DNA from: an uncultured Chitinophagaceae bacterium
Lineage (GTDB): Bacteria; Bacteroidota; Bacteroidia; Chitinophagales; Chitinophagaceae
Direction: 5' to 3'
Assembly (NCBI GenBank): GCA_937873715.1
Contig: CALMYJ010000005.1
Location: forward strand, 62,001 to 126,000
DNA length: 64,000 nt
Shown one piece after another: positions 54,711 through 63,300 of this stretch. Positions within the stretch are counted from its first letter, which is position 1. Every line of letters begins with the position of its first letter. A model generated the notes under the pieces. It searched no databases and was not told the DNA's origin. It worked only from the letters and a program-made list of their open reading frames with translations. The position numbers were made by a program, and so were the translations under genes.

Positions 54711-55394
54711 GTGATATATGCTGATTTTGAGAGAATTATGTCTGTACAGCGAATGAATCGCTACCTAAATGCCTGCGCTGGAAATTCAAAAAAGGCAATG
54801 ACACTTTACAGGTATAATTTGAGGCTATCGCAGGAATTATTTACACTTATCAGTTGCTATGAAGTTGCAATGCGAAATGCAATAGACCGGCATTACACTG
54901 GAATACACGGGTCAGATTGGTTAAGAGATGCAATACAACCTGGAGGAATGTTCGATAACAATAATTGTCGCATAACTGCTGGCTTTATTCGCAGTGCAGT
55001 AAACACATTTGCACACCAGTATACACATGCGAAGGTTGTAGCCAAAATGGATTTTGGATTCTGGCGGTATATGTTTGCTCAACCTCAATATTTTTCAGGT
55101 GGACAAAGTTTGTTGCACATTTTCCCTTCAAAGCCAACAAGCACACCTGCCATTCAATATAATCAATCATTTATTTTCAATGAACTCGCCAAAATAAATG
55201 ATATCAGAAACCGTATAGCGCATCATGAACCTATTTGTTTTCAACAGGGGCATCCAGTAATTAATACGACATATGCAAGGCAGCATCATGCATTAATACT
55301 CCAGCTTTTCCAATGGATGAATATAAACGAAGCAGCATTGCTTTATGGCCTCGATCATATAACAACAGTTTGCAATCAAATTGATCAGTTGTAA
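54711..55394 (+). CDS. Abi-like HEPN protein
   Basis: 227 residues, starting at GTG 54711 or ATG 54738 (MSVQRMNRYL). The N-terminal YRYNLRLSQELFTLISCYEVAMRNAIDRHY and late NDIRNRIAHHEPI match the Abi_2/AbiD-like family. The R-x4-H motif in RNRIAH is the HEPN RNase signature. Such proteins act in abortive infection or as toxins. It lies downstream of two XRE genes. Whether these genes form a functional unit is untested. The decayed frame after it overlaps its end slightly in another frame. Confidence 0.82.
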   Translation: MIYADFERIMSVQRMNRYLNACAGNSKKAMTLYRYNLRLSQELFTLISCYEVAMRNAIDRHYTGIHGSDWLRDAIQPGGMFDNNNCRITAGFIRSAVNTFAHQYTHAKVVAKMDFGFWRYMFAQPQYFSGGQSLLHIFPSKPTSTPAIQYNQSFIFNELAKINDIRNRIAHHEPICFQQGHPVINTTYARQHHALILQLFQWMNINEAALLYGLDHITTVCNQIDQL

Positions 55395-55395
55395 G

Positions 55396-55632
55396 AACAA
55401 CAACCTGATTGTTTCTGACATAGAACGTTTCATTTTTAAATGTCTGGCCGATGCAGGACTATCTTCGGTTGACTTTGAACTTCCTGAAGATTTGGAATTA
55501 TTTCGTAAATAATCAAAGACCATTAATAGTAAAGATGACGAAAGATTCAGAAGACTATTTAAAGCATTGAGAAATGCGGGTGCAGAAGATATTCTACGGC
55601 TTTCTGAAGTAATTAAATATCTAAAAGACTAA
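55396..55632 (+). pseudogene. Decayed reading frame with one in-frame stop
   Basis: A single frame of 79 codons reads as protein-like sequence (VSDIERFIFKCLADAGLSS, then DDERFRRLFKALRNAGAEDI) but is broken by TAA at 55510-55512 and has no ATG start. Both parts have normal coding composition. It is probably the remnant of a longer gene. The parent family is not recognised. Confidence 0.5.
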
Positions 55633-55908
55633 AACTATAAGGCAACTGATAGCGACTTGAAGAAAATGTTTAATTAAAACAGAGTTTGTTACAAATTTTC
55701 CTAAAAATGTAACAAATCGGACATTTGTAGACATTCCTTTCAACAAAATCCAACATTAACAGTCTTGGTATTTTATACAACCATCAGAATTTAGTCGAAA
55801 AAAATCCCGATTGCAAAACTTTTCTGCCATTCCCCAAAACTTTTTCTAAACAAAAGGTATAAGTTTTGAGATTTAATAAGGAGGAAATTTGTTTCTAAAA
55901 AAGGTATT
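55633..55908. other. AT-rich gap with 9-bp inverted repeat
   Basis: TTTGTTACA (55685-55693) and TGTAACAAA (55708-55716) form perfect arms around 14 bp. AAGGAGG, a strong Shine-Dalgarno sequence that is unusual in Bacteroidota, appears about 27 nt ahead of the acetyltransferase start. Otherwise no gene is seen. With the decayed frame just before it, this may be an old insertion junction. Confidence 0.4.
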
Positions 55909-56478
55909 ATGATAAAAGCAGGCATTGAAGATAAGAATCGAGTCGTTGATATTCTTTCAAAATCATTCGATGATAATAAAAGTGTCAACTATATCATTCA
56001 ACAGGATGCGAAAAGAAAACAACGAATCAGGACATTAATGGCTTACTCTTTTGAAATCTGCTACCGGTTCGGAGATGTTTTTGTTTCTGATAACAAAAAA
56101 GGTTGCGCCCTGCTTCTTGCACCGGATAAGAAAAAAACTACAATAAGCACCATTCTATGGGATATTAAACTGGCACTTTCAGCAATAGGGTTATCTAATA
56201 TCATGAGAGCAGTGAAAAGAGAAGCTGCGATAAAAAAAGTTCATCCTGATGAAAAGATTTATTACCTGTGGTTCATTGGTGTTGACGATTCAGAGCAAGG
56301 CAAAGGAATCGGGAGCGACTTAATGAATAGTATTATTAAGGAAAGCTCTTTGCAAAACAGAACGATCTGCCTGGAAACTTCCACTGTAAAAAATCTGCCC
56401 TGGTATGAAAAATTTGGTTTTATAACTTACCGGGAGTTGGATTTTGGATATACGTTGTACTGCATGAAAAGAGGCTAA
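55909..56478 (+). CDS. GNAT-family N-acetyltransferase
   Basis: 189 residues. The acetyl-CoA loop is visible as GVDDSEQGKGIGSDLMNSII (Q/R-x-x-G-x-G/A type, here QGKGIG), with the typical C-terminal ETSTVKNLPWYEKFGFITY. The N-terminus VDILSKSFDDNKSVNYI is like other GNAT proteins of the same size. The substrate is unknown. It is 15 nt ahead of the LuxR-type regulator. Confidence 0.88.
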   Translation: MIKAGIEDKNRVVDILSKSFDDNKSVNYIIQQDAKRKQRIRTLMAYSFEICYRFGDVFVSDNKKGCALLLAPDKKKTTISTILWDIKLALSAIGLSNIMRAVKREAAIKKVHPDEKIYYLWFIGVDDSEQGKGIGSDLMNSIIKESSLQNRTICLETSTVKNLPWYEKFGFITYRELDFGYTLYCMKRG

Positions 56479-56493
56479 GAAAATTGTTGGGCT

Positions 56494-57477
56494 ATGCTTT
56501 TACCGGGTACAGAAATGCATTGGGTCACCTTCGGGTTTGTCTGTGTGGAGTTGGTAATTCTTTTTTACCTGCTCATTCATCAGTTTGCCAGGCCCGATGA
56601 TAAAACAATACGGTTAAATATTGTACTCATTATTTTGTTGCTGGCGTATAATGTTACCGGCGGGCTGCTACCTGATCCCGATTTGCCCGGCTCATTTTTT
56701 ATACAGGAATGCATAGCTTATGCTACCGGGTTTATTACACCTGCTTATTTTCCCTATTATGTTTACAAGGCTTTCAGTCTTGAAAAAATGAAATTTCATG
56801 CAAGACGTGGTGTGTTCTACTTCCTTGTGTTTCCTTACTTCATGTTTGTAACAGTATTTGCCATCAGCAATGATCTTGAACATGCCAAAAATATACTTGT
56901 AATACCGGTGCTCTATGCGCTATGGGTACTGCACTCGTTACAAAAATCCATCCGTTATAAATACAGAACTACCGACAGTAATACTCACAATGGAAAGGAA
57001 GAAGCCGGTGTTTTGTTCTTTAGTTTAACGCCGTGGGTTGGGTTACCTTTTATTACGTATTTCAATTTAAGCCAGTCAGTAGAGGCGACGGTAACCAATA
57101 CAGGTTTTCTCTTATTGCTGGCCCTTCATGTGAAGCAACACGTCGCACAAATAAGAATTGAGCATGAAAGATTGATAGCCTCTGAAATACAATTATTATC
57201 GTGGAATGAACAACTGCAGGAAGAAGTAAATAAACGGACACGGGAGCTGGAACAAATTACTAAAGAAGAAAGGTTTTATAAAAACTGTAAATACTATCAG
57301 CTCACCAGCCGTGAAGAGGAAATTGCGTTGCTTATTTACAAAGGGTATAGCCATAAACAAGTGGCCGAAGCGTTATTTATAGCTGAGCGTACAGTAGCTA
57401 AGCATGTACAAAATATTTTTGAAAAAGTGAATGTATCTAACCGGTTAGAACTCAGCAGAAAATTGGAAGTAGTTTAA
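56494..57477 (+). CDS. Membrane LuxR-type transcriptional regulator
   Basis: 327 residues with about seven hydrophobic helices in the first 215, a coiled segment (WNEQLQEEVNKRTRELEQI) and a C-terminal LuxR/GerE HTH (LTSREEEIALLIYKGYSHKQVAEALFIAERTVAKHVQNIFEKV). It should sense a signal at the membrane and bind DNA from there. No kinase or receiver domain is visible. It is probably in the same transcript as the acetyltransferase gene. Confidence 0.85.
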   Translation: MLLPGTEMHWVTFGFVCVELVILFYLLIHQFARPDDKTIRLNIVLIILLLAYNVTGGLLPDPDLPGSFFIQECIAYATGFITPAYFPYYVYKAFSLEKMKFHARRGVFYFLVFPYFMFVTVFAISNDLEHAKNILVIPVLYALWVLHSLQKSIRYKYRTTDSNTHNGKEEAGVLFFSLTPWVGLPFITYFNLSQSVEATVTNTGFLLLLALHVKQHVAQIRIEHERLIASEIQLLSWNEQLQEEVNKRTRELEQITKEERFYKNCKYYQLTSREEEIALLIYKGYSHKQVAEALFIAERTVAKHVQNIFEKVNVSNRLELSRKLEVV

Positions 57478-57601
57478 AATGCGTAGAAAAGGGTTTGCAC
57501 TGTAAATAGTCATTTTTGCGAACACAATTACTAAGATTTGAGTACATAAAAAGGTTCATTGTTTGATAATTGATTTGGGTTGTTCATCCAAATCAATTGT
57601 T

Positions 57602-58810
57602 ATGATTAAGACAGAAAATGGCACTAAGACAATAAAGAAAGTCAACAATGAAAATTACCCTGCATCTGTAACATATCTGCTGTATAAATGGGTTACGAGG
57701 TTTGATGCCGTCCTAAATCATGAAGATTTAGAAACTGCCCCTGTTACACTTGAAACATTGCAGAATATAGTTGACCAGCAGTTGGCCGGCAATTTACAAC
57801 GTCTCATCCTTGATGAGATGATTGGCAGGAATACGCCGGGAGATAAAGAGCAGTTTATCCGCACGGTACAATTGATGCTTACCCGCTTATTGAACAGGTT
57901 TGGTTACTGCCTGGATAAGATGACAAATGACCCGTCATCAAATTTGTTGAAAGAGCTTTCACAAACGCTGTTGAACACGATACACTTTCTACAAGAATAT
58001 TACAGCGCTTATTTCGACATGAATGAGAAGGCTCCCACTTTGCTTATTTCAATTCACGAAGCAAAAATCCGGAGACTGGCTCAGGAGTTGACAAATAAAT
58101 GGTCAAATTCTTCTCTTGCCAATACTGATCTTATAGAGTTAATTAAAAATGGCTTTATAGATACATCAACCAATGGTGATGATGGTTGTACATATAGGCA
58201 ACTCTTTTACAGGAAAGAGTTGCTGTTGGAATTATTGAAAGGCAACAACGATACTATCGAAACTATATCAAAAATATTTTACCATTTCAATTTTAATTAC
58301 TCCGGTTATGTAAGAGGTGAATTTAAACGGCTGACAAGTCAACTGAGTTCCTTAAGCACAAAATCTGAACGGGTTAACATGCTAAGAACCGAAATGAAAA
58401 TGATTAACCAGATTCCTGCTCGATTGCAATATGCTTATGATGAAAACATGCCTTCGTTAAAGGAGCAGTTAAGTGTATGGATCATCGAAGAGATTAGCTA
58501 CTGTGAAGCAGGCTTCGTTGCACATCTGTCCAACAACACGGTATCTACTGACACAGAATGTAAAATTCATACGACACTGTCTGTTGCAAAACTTGCTGTT
58601 TTAATAAGGCTACTAGTAGTTGATAAGATTATAATTAATCCCGCCGTAGCGCCAATGATCAGGACTGTGGCAAAAACGTTTACCACCTTGCAACGAGAGG
58701 AAATATCATTTGGCAGTCTCGAAACGAAATATCATGCACCGGATAAGGCCACCATTAATACAATGAAGGAAATGCTGCAGAAGTGGATTAATATATTGGG
58801 TAAACTATAA
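57602..58810 (+). CDS. RteC-like regulator of conjugative element
   Basis: 402 residues from ATG 57602; the longer frame begins at TTG. The layout and segments such as IFYHFNFNYSGYVRGEFKRL and the C-terminal helical region ending MKEMLQKWINIL are reminiscent of RteC proteins of CTnDOT-type elements, which control excision and transfer genes. Similarity is by eye and weak. Its place ahead of DUF4134/TraE and the methylase-helicase supports the reading. Confidence 0.6.
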   Translation: MIKTENGTKTIKKVNNENYPASVTYLLYKWVTRFDAVLNHEDLETAPVTLETLQNIVDQQLAGNLQRLILDEMIGRNTPGDKEQFIRTVQLMLTRLLNRFGYCLDKMTNDPSSNLLKELSQTLLNTIHFLQEYYSAYFDMNEKAPTLLISIHEAKIRRLAQELTNKWSNSSLANTDLIELIKNGFIDTSTNGDDGCTYRQLFYRKELLLELLKGNNDTIETISKIFYHFNFNYSGYVRGEFKRLTSQLSSLSTKSERVNMLRTEMKMINQIPARLQYAYDENMPSLKEQLSVWIIEEISYCEAGFVAHLSNNTVSTDTECKIHTTLSVAKLAVLIRLLVVDKIIINPAVAPMIRTVAKTFTTLQREEISFGSLETKYHAPDKATINTMKEMLQKWINILGKL

Positions 58811-58959
58811 TTAATAGGTCGGCATACCAGAGGAAAACAAAGAATCTGCTATACGGTAGTACTACCTGCCTTATTGAAATTGCAGCGTTTTGGAAATGTT
58901 TTTGCATTCTATTGTTAAATAGTGAATCAGTATTTCGTAAACTATAAAATCATTTCTAT

Positions 58960-59421
58960 ATGCTACAATCAATTTCCTGGAGCCAATACCTTACCTCACT
59001 CATTCTATTGTTGGTTTGCTATTATGTTTATGTGGGTTACAAATTTTACAGTTGGGAATTGTTAAACCTGGTTGGAATAAAGAAGATAGAACCAGGTGTT
59101 GCAGACATTCCAATTGAAGAATTTAAAGCAAAACTGGTTTCGGAAAATCATGCTGCTTATTTACCAAAAGAAACTGTAGATGGAGCCAATGTATTGCAAT
59201 CCATTAAAGATGAAATAACAGCCTACCTTATCGCTACGGTAGATTCTATCCCTTCAAAAAATGAATTACTAAATGCCTTGCAGGTTATTATTGCCAAATA
59301 TCCGGCGAAAAATCTTTCCGGGAATAACAATAGCCTGCACCAATTTATCCTTGCTGAAACGGAGGCGATACATCCGGGAGTTATTACACAGGACGACCTG
59401 CCTGTTATTTTCTCTGTCTGA
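58960..59421 (+). CDS. Conjugative-element small membrane protein
   Basis: 153 residues with one N-terminal membrane helix (YLTSLILLLVCYYVYVGYKF) and a soluble cytoplasmic or periplasmic remainder. It precedes the DUF4134/TraE-like gene by 97 nt. Similar proteins precede TraE in Bacteroidota conjugative elements, but I cannot name the family. Confidence 0.65.
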   Translation: MLQSISWSQYLTSLILLLVCYYVYVGYKFYSWELLNLVGIKKIEPGVADIPIEEFKAKLVSENHAAYLPKETVDGANVLQSIKDEITAYLIATVDSIPSKNELLNALQVIIAKYPAKNLSGNNNSLHQFILAETEAIHPGVITQDDLPVIFSV

Positions 59422-59518
59422 AAAACTTTGCTTCATGGTAATGGCGGGTAAGTTTATGTGAGAGGGCAAATTACCATGAAGCCTTTTTTGATTGTTCAAT
59501 CTTTAAATAGTGTGTTGT

Positions 59519-59851
59519 ATGAAACGTGTAAAAGAGAAATTCTTTGCTTGTAGCTGGTTCAGGAGAATTACAGTTACTTCCTTGTTACTGTTGTTTAAAC
59601 TGCTGGCAGTTGCACAAGACGGTAATGCAGGGATCAACGAAGCAAATACTAAAGTAAGAAGCTACTTTGCTTCAGGCACTAACCTGATGTATGCCGTTGG
59701 TGCAATTGTTGGTTTGATTGGCGCAGTAAAAGTTTATCAGAAATGGAACAGCGGAGATCATGATACCGGCAAAGTGGCTGCCGCCTGGTTTGGCAGTTGT
59801 GTATTTCTTGTGATAGTAGCAACCGTTATCCGTTCATTCTTTGGTGTGTAA
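59519..59851 (+). CDS. DUF4134 / TraE-like conjugation membrane protein
   Basis: 110 residues from ATG 59519; an in-frame GTG lies three codons earlier. After a signal-like helix, the conserved DUF4134 block is visible: GINEANTKVRSYFASGTNLM, GAIVGLIGAVKVYQKWNSGD and WFGSCVFLVIVATVIRSFFG. Two membrane helices; in Bacteroidota conjugative elements this protein belongs to the inner-membrane part of the transfer apparatus (VirB2/pilin-like position is debated). Confidence 0.9.
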   Translation: MKRVKEKFFACSWFRRITVTSLLLLFKLLAVAQDGNAGINEANTKVRSYFASGTNLMYAVGAIVGLIGAVKVYQKWNSGDHDTGKVAAAWFGSCVFLVIVATVIRSFFGV

Positions 59852-59865
59852 TAAAATTCTATGCT

Positions 59866-60360
59866 ATGCTTGACGAATTACGAAACAAATTGCTTGAGTA
59901 TATCAGGGATAATAACCCTGATGTATTGTTCCAATTGGAGCAGGAAGCCGGGCTTACGCAATATCTCAATCAAAAATTGAATGATGTTGCAGATTTAATT
60001 GAAAGAATGAAGAAGGAGCGGCAACCCGGCTACCTGATTGAAACAATCTGTCTGGACCAAATGACTAATGAACTCCGTCCATCAAAGTATAACTACATCT
60101 GCAACATTTTAAGTGAGGAATTTGAAAAAGAGTTTTCTCAGATGGTTAATGCAGGATTGCTGCAATACGAGGTCATCAATATTGTGACCTATTGCCTTCC
60201 GATTTTTGAAGATTTACGGTTTTCGGAAGAAACAGCAGACAACAGGTTTACCCGGTATGCGATAGCCGGAATGATAAGTGAATACCTGGAAAGTAACAGT
60301 GTGAAAGAAAAAGTGAGCAATGGGTTACAACAGTCAGCAAAAACTCAGGGACAATATTGA
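59866..60360 (+). CDS. DUF1896-like protein
   Basis: 164 residues from ATG 59866 (MLDELRNKLL); the longer frame overlaps the previous gene and is rejected. Soluble, helical, with YIRDNNPDVLFQ at the start and PSKYNYICNILSEEFEKEF in the middle, resembling DUF1896 proteins of Bacteroidota mobile elements. Its last 41 bp overlap the start of the methylase-helicase gene in another frame, a sign of compact element organisation. Confidence 0.6.
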   Translation: MLDELRNKLLEYIRDNNPDVLFQLEQEAGLTQYLNQKLNDVADLIERMKKERQPGYLIETICLDQMTNELRPSKYNYICNILSEEFEKEFSQMVNAGLLQYEVINIVTYCLPIFEDLRFSEETADNRFTRYAIAGMISEYLESNSVKEKVSNGLQQSAKTQGQY

Positions 60361-63300
60361 AGCTATTCAAACTGCACTTGAATGGAAACCTGGGGCGCTT
60401 ATCACCAATGAGCAAGCCGGGGTATTGAAAAAATACTCCGGCTTTGGTGGTTTAAAAGCAGTCTTATATCCCTACGAATCAAAAGAAGACTGGATTCGAC
60501 TGAAAGCATCCAAACAGGATTTGGCTTTGCGTCCACAGATAATGGAACTGCATCAATTGTTGCGGGAGCATTTAACTGATGATGATTACAAAAGAGCAAT
60601 TGATTCACTAAAGAACAGCATCCTCACCGCTTTTTATACTCCCGAAATAGTTCCCCAAACATTGTTTGCTGTTTTAAGAGAGAAAGGCATTGAACCGAAA
60701 ACAATCTACGAACCATCAGCAGGTGCAGGTATTTTCATAACGGAAGCAGCAAAAATATTTCCTGATTTAGCAGCTATAACTGCTGTTGAAAAAGATTTTC
60801 TCACAGGTAAAGTGTTAACAGCTTTGAAAGAATCTGTTTCAGTTCCTGTGGATATTGACATAAAAGGCTTTGAAGAAACAGATAATAAGGATGATGGCAA
60901 ATACGATTTGATAGTCAGTAATATCCCATTCGGCAATTTTTCTGTTAACGATGATGCAATTGCCGATAAAGATTTAAAGGATAAAATCCACAACTACTTT
61001 TTTGCAAAGGGTTTATCCAAAATAAAAGAAGGCGGCATACTTGCTTACATTACTACCGATGGATTTTTAAACAGCCCATCAAATAAAGCAGCCAGGGAAT
61101 ATCTCTTTCATAACTCCAATTTCATCAGCCTTTCTATAATGCCTGATAACCTGATGAAGGATACAGGAAACACAGAAGCTCCTTCACATTTGTTGATTGT
61201 TCAAAAACAAACTGGTAAGAAAGACATCACTACTCATGAGCAAACCCTTATTGAAACATCAGAACAGCAAAATGAGTTTGGTGTGTATCATATTAACCGA
61301 TATATAGTATTACATCCCAAAATTATTTTGGGTAATGAAATTAAGCCCGGAAAGAATCAATACGGCAGGGCTACGGAAACAATCTGGCAAAAGGGCGACA
61401 TACATCTGATTGCTGATAAGCTGGCGTCAACAATTGCGGAAGGAATTCAAAAGCGGTTTAATCAACAATCATTTTCACTTTCACCAGTAGATAGGAAGCA
61501 AACACCTGGCAAGCTTCTTACTTATACTTCTATGCCGGAGAATAAAGCTGATGGCTCATCCGTGCAGTTGGGGTTATTTGATGTAACTCCTGCCGCATCC
61601 ATCAACCGTGCTGCCGCTTACATCAATTCATTGGATGAGACAGTAGTTGATAGAAAGACAGCCAGGCTGCTAAATATCATCCGAACCAAAGATAAACCCG
61701 AACATGAGTTACTTGTAATGGTCACAGCAAAATCCGTTGCTTTCAAGCAGTATGTTTATAAAATTTATTCTAATGCAGAAGAAATACAGCCCGTTGTAAA
61801 CTGGACGAGTGCTGCCGGTTTTCAAAATGAATTAAAAGGATTATCGAACATCCTTGCAAAATACGACCATGATTATTATAACGAAGGCGAAACGGTTTTT
61901 CACTTGTCTTTTGGTAAAGATGATGATGACATCATTCAGGAACCAAATCCCTATCACAAAGAAGCTACTTTAATAATTCATGATAACCGGGTTGGATTTC
62001 TTTCCTTTCTGTCCGGTGAAAATGAAAAACCTTTATTTCTTCCATCGCTGTATGATAAAAAAGACCTGGCTTTTTACCAGCAATATACTTCTGTCCGGGA
62101 CAATTACTTATTGCTTTCAGATAAAGAATTAAATGAAAAAAAGGAATATCCGGAGTTGCGAAGAGAACTGAATGATGCGTATGAAGCATTGATAAAAGGT
62201 TATGGTTTATTAAATAACAATATTAACCGCCAGCGGATATTAAAAGATGAAGCCTTTGGCCTGATGATGCTTTCGTCTTTGGAGAGAAAAGAAGGCGAAC
62301 AGTTTGTGAAAGCTGATATTCTTACTCACTCTTTAGTACCTAAGCAGGAAGCCTTTCATACGGCAGATCCATTAGAAGCTTTGGCAAAAAGCCTGAACGA
62401 TAATGGTAAGGTGGCTATGGAATTTATAGCTGCAGCAACGGATAGCACCGAAGATGAGGCTATTGCTGCATTAGGAAATCATATCTATCTCAATCCATCA
62501 ACACTTTTGTGGGAAACAGCTGACCAGTTCCTTAGCGGCAATGTGGTTATAAAGTTTCGCCGGGCTGCAGAAGTAGTAAATGCCAATCCTGATAATGCTC
62601 AACTATTGCGAAGTATGCAGGCATTGGAGAAAGTGCAGCCTGAAAAAATTCCTTTCGAACTATTGGATTTTAATTTAGGAGAAAGATGGATTCCTTTAGA
62701 TTATTACAACCGTTTTGCTTCGCAACTCTTTGAATTAAATACTGAAGTAAACTATTTCGCTTCTGTTGATACATTCAAGGTAAAGTTGAGTGCTTCTAAC
62801 GCAAAGACTAACCAGGAATACATGGTGAATCCAAAGGACGGCCGCAGGATGTACGGAGATAAGTTGTTAGAACATGCATTGGAGAACACCACACCATTCT
62901 TTACTTATGAAGTTGATTTAGGTGATAAAACAATACGGGTACCCGATAATGATGCTATACAATTAGGTCATCAGAAAGTAGATAGCATTCGTAATCACTT
63001 TCTGGAATGGCTTAAGGACTTACCTAATGATGAAAAGAAGTATTTAGAAACCCTCTACAATGATACGTTCAACTGTTATGTATTAAGAGAATACGATGGC
63101 AGTCATTTACAGTTTCCCGGTTTGGATAAACGAAGATTGGGCATTGATGATTTGTACAGCTCGCAGAAGAATTCAGTGTGGCGAATTGTGCAAAACCGGG
63201 GTGCCTTGATTGATCATGAAGTGGGATTGGGAAAAACCTTAACAATGGTGGTGGCATCCCATGAAATGAAAAGATTGGGCATTGCCACCAAACCAATGAT

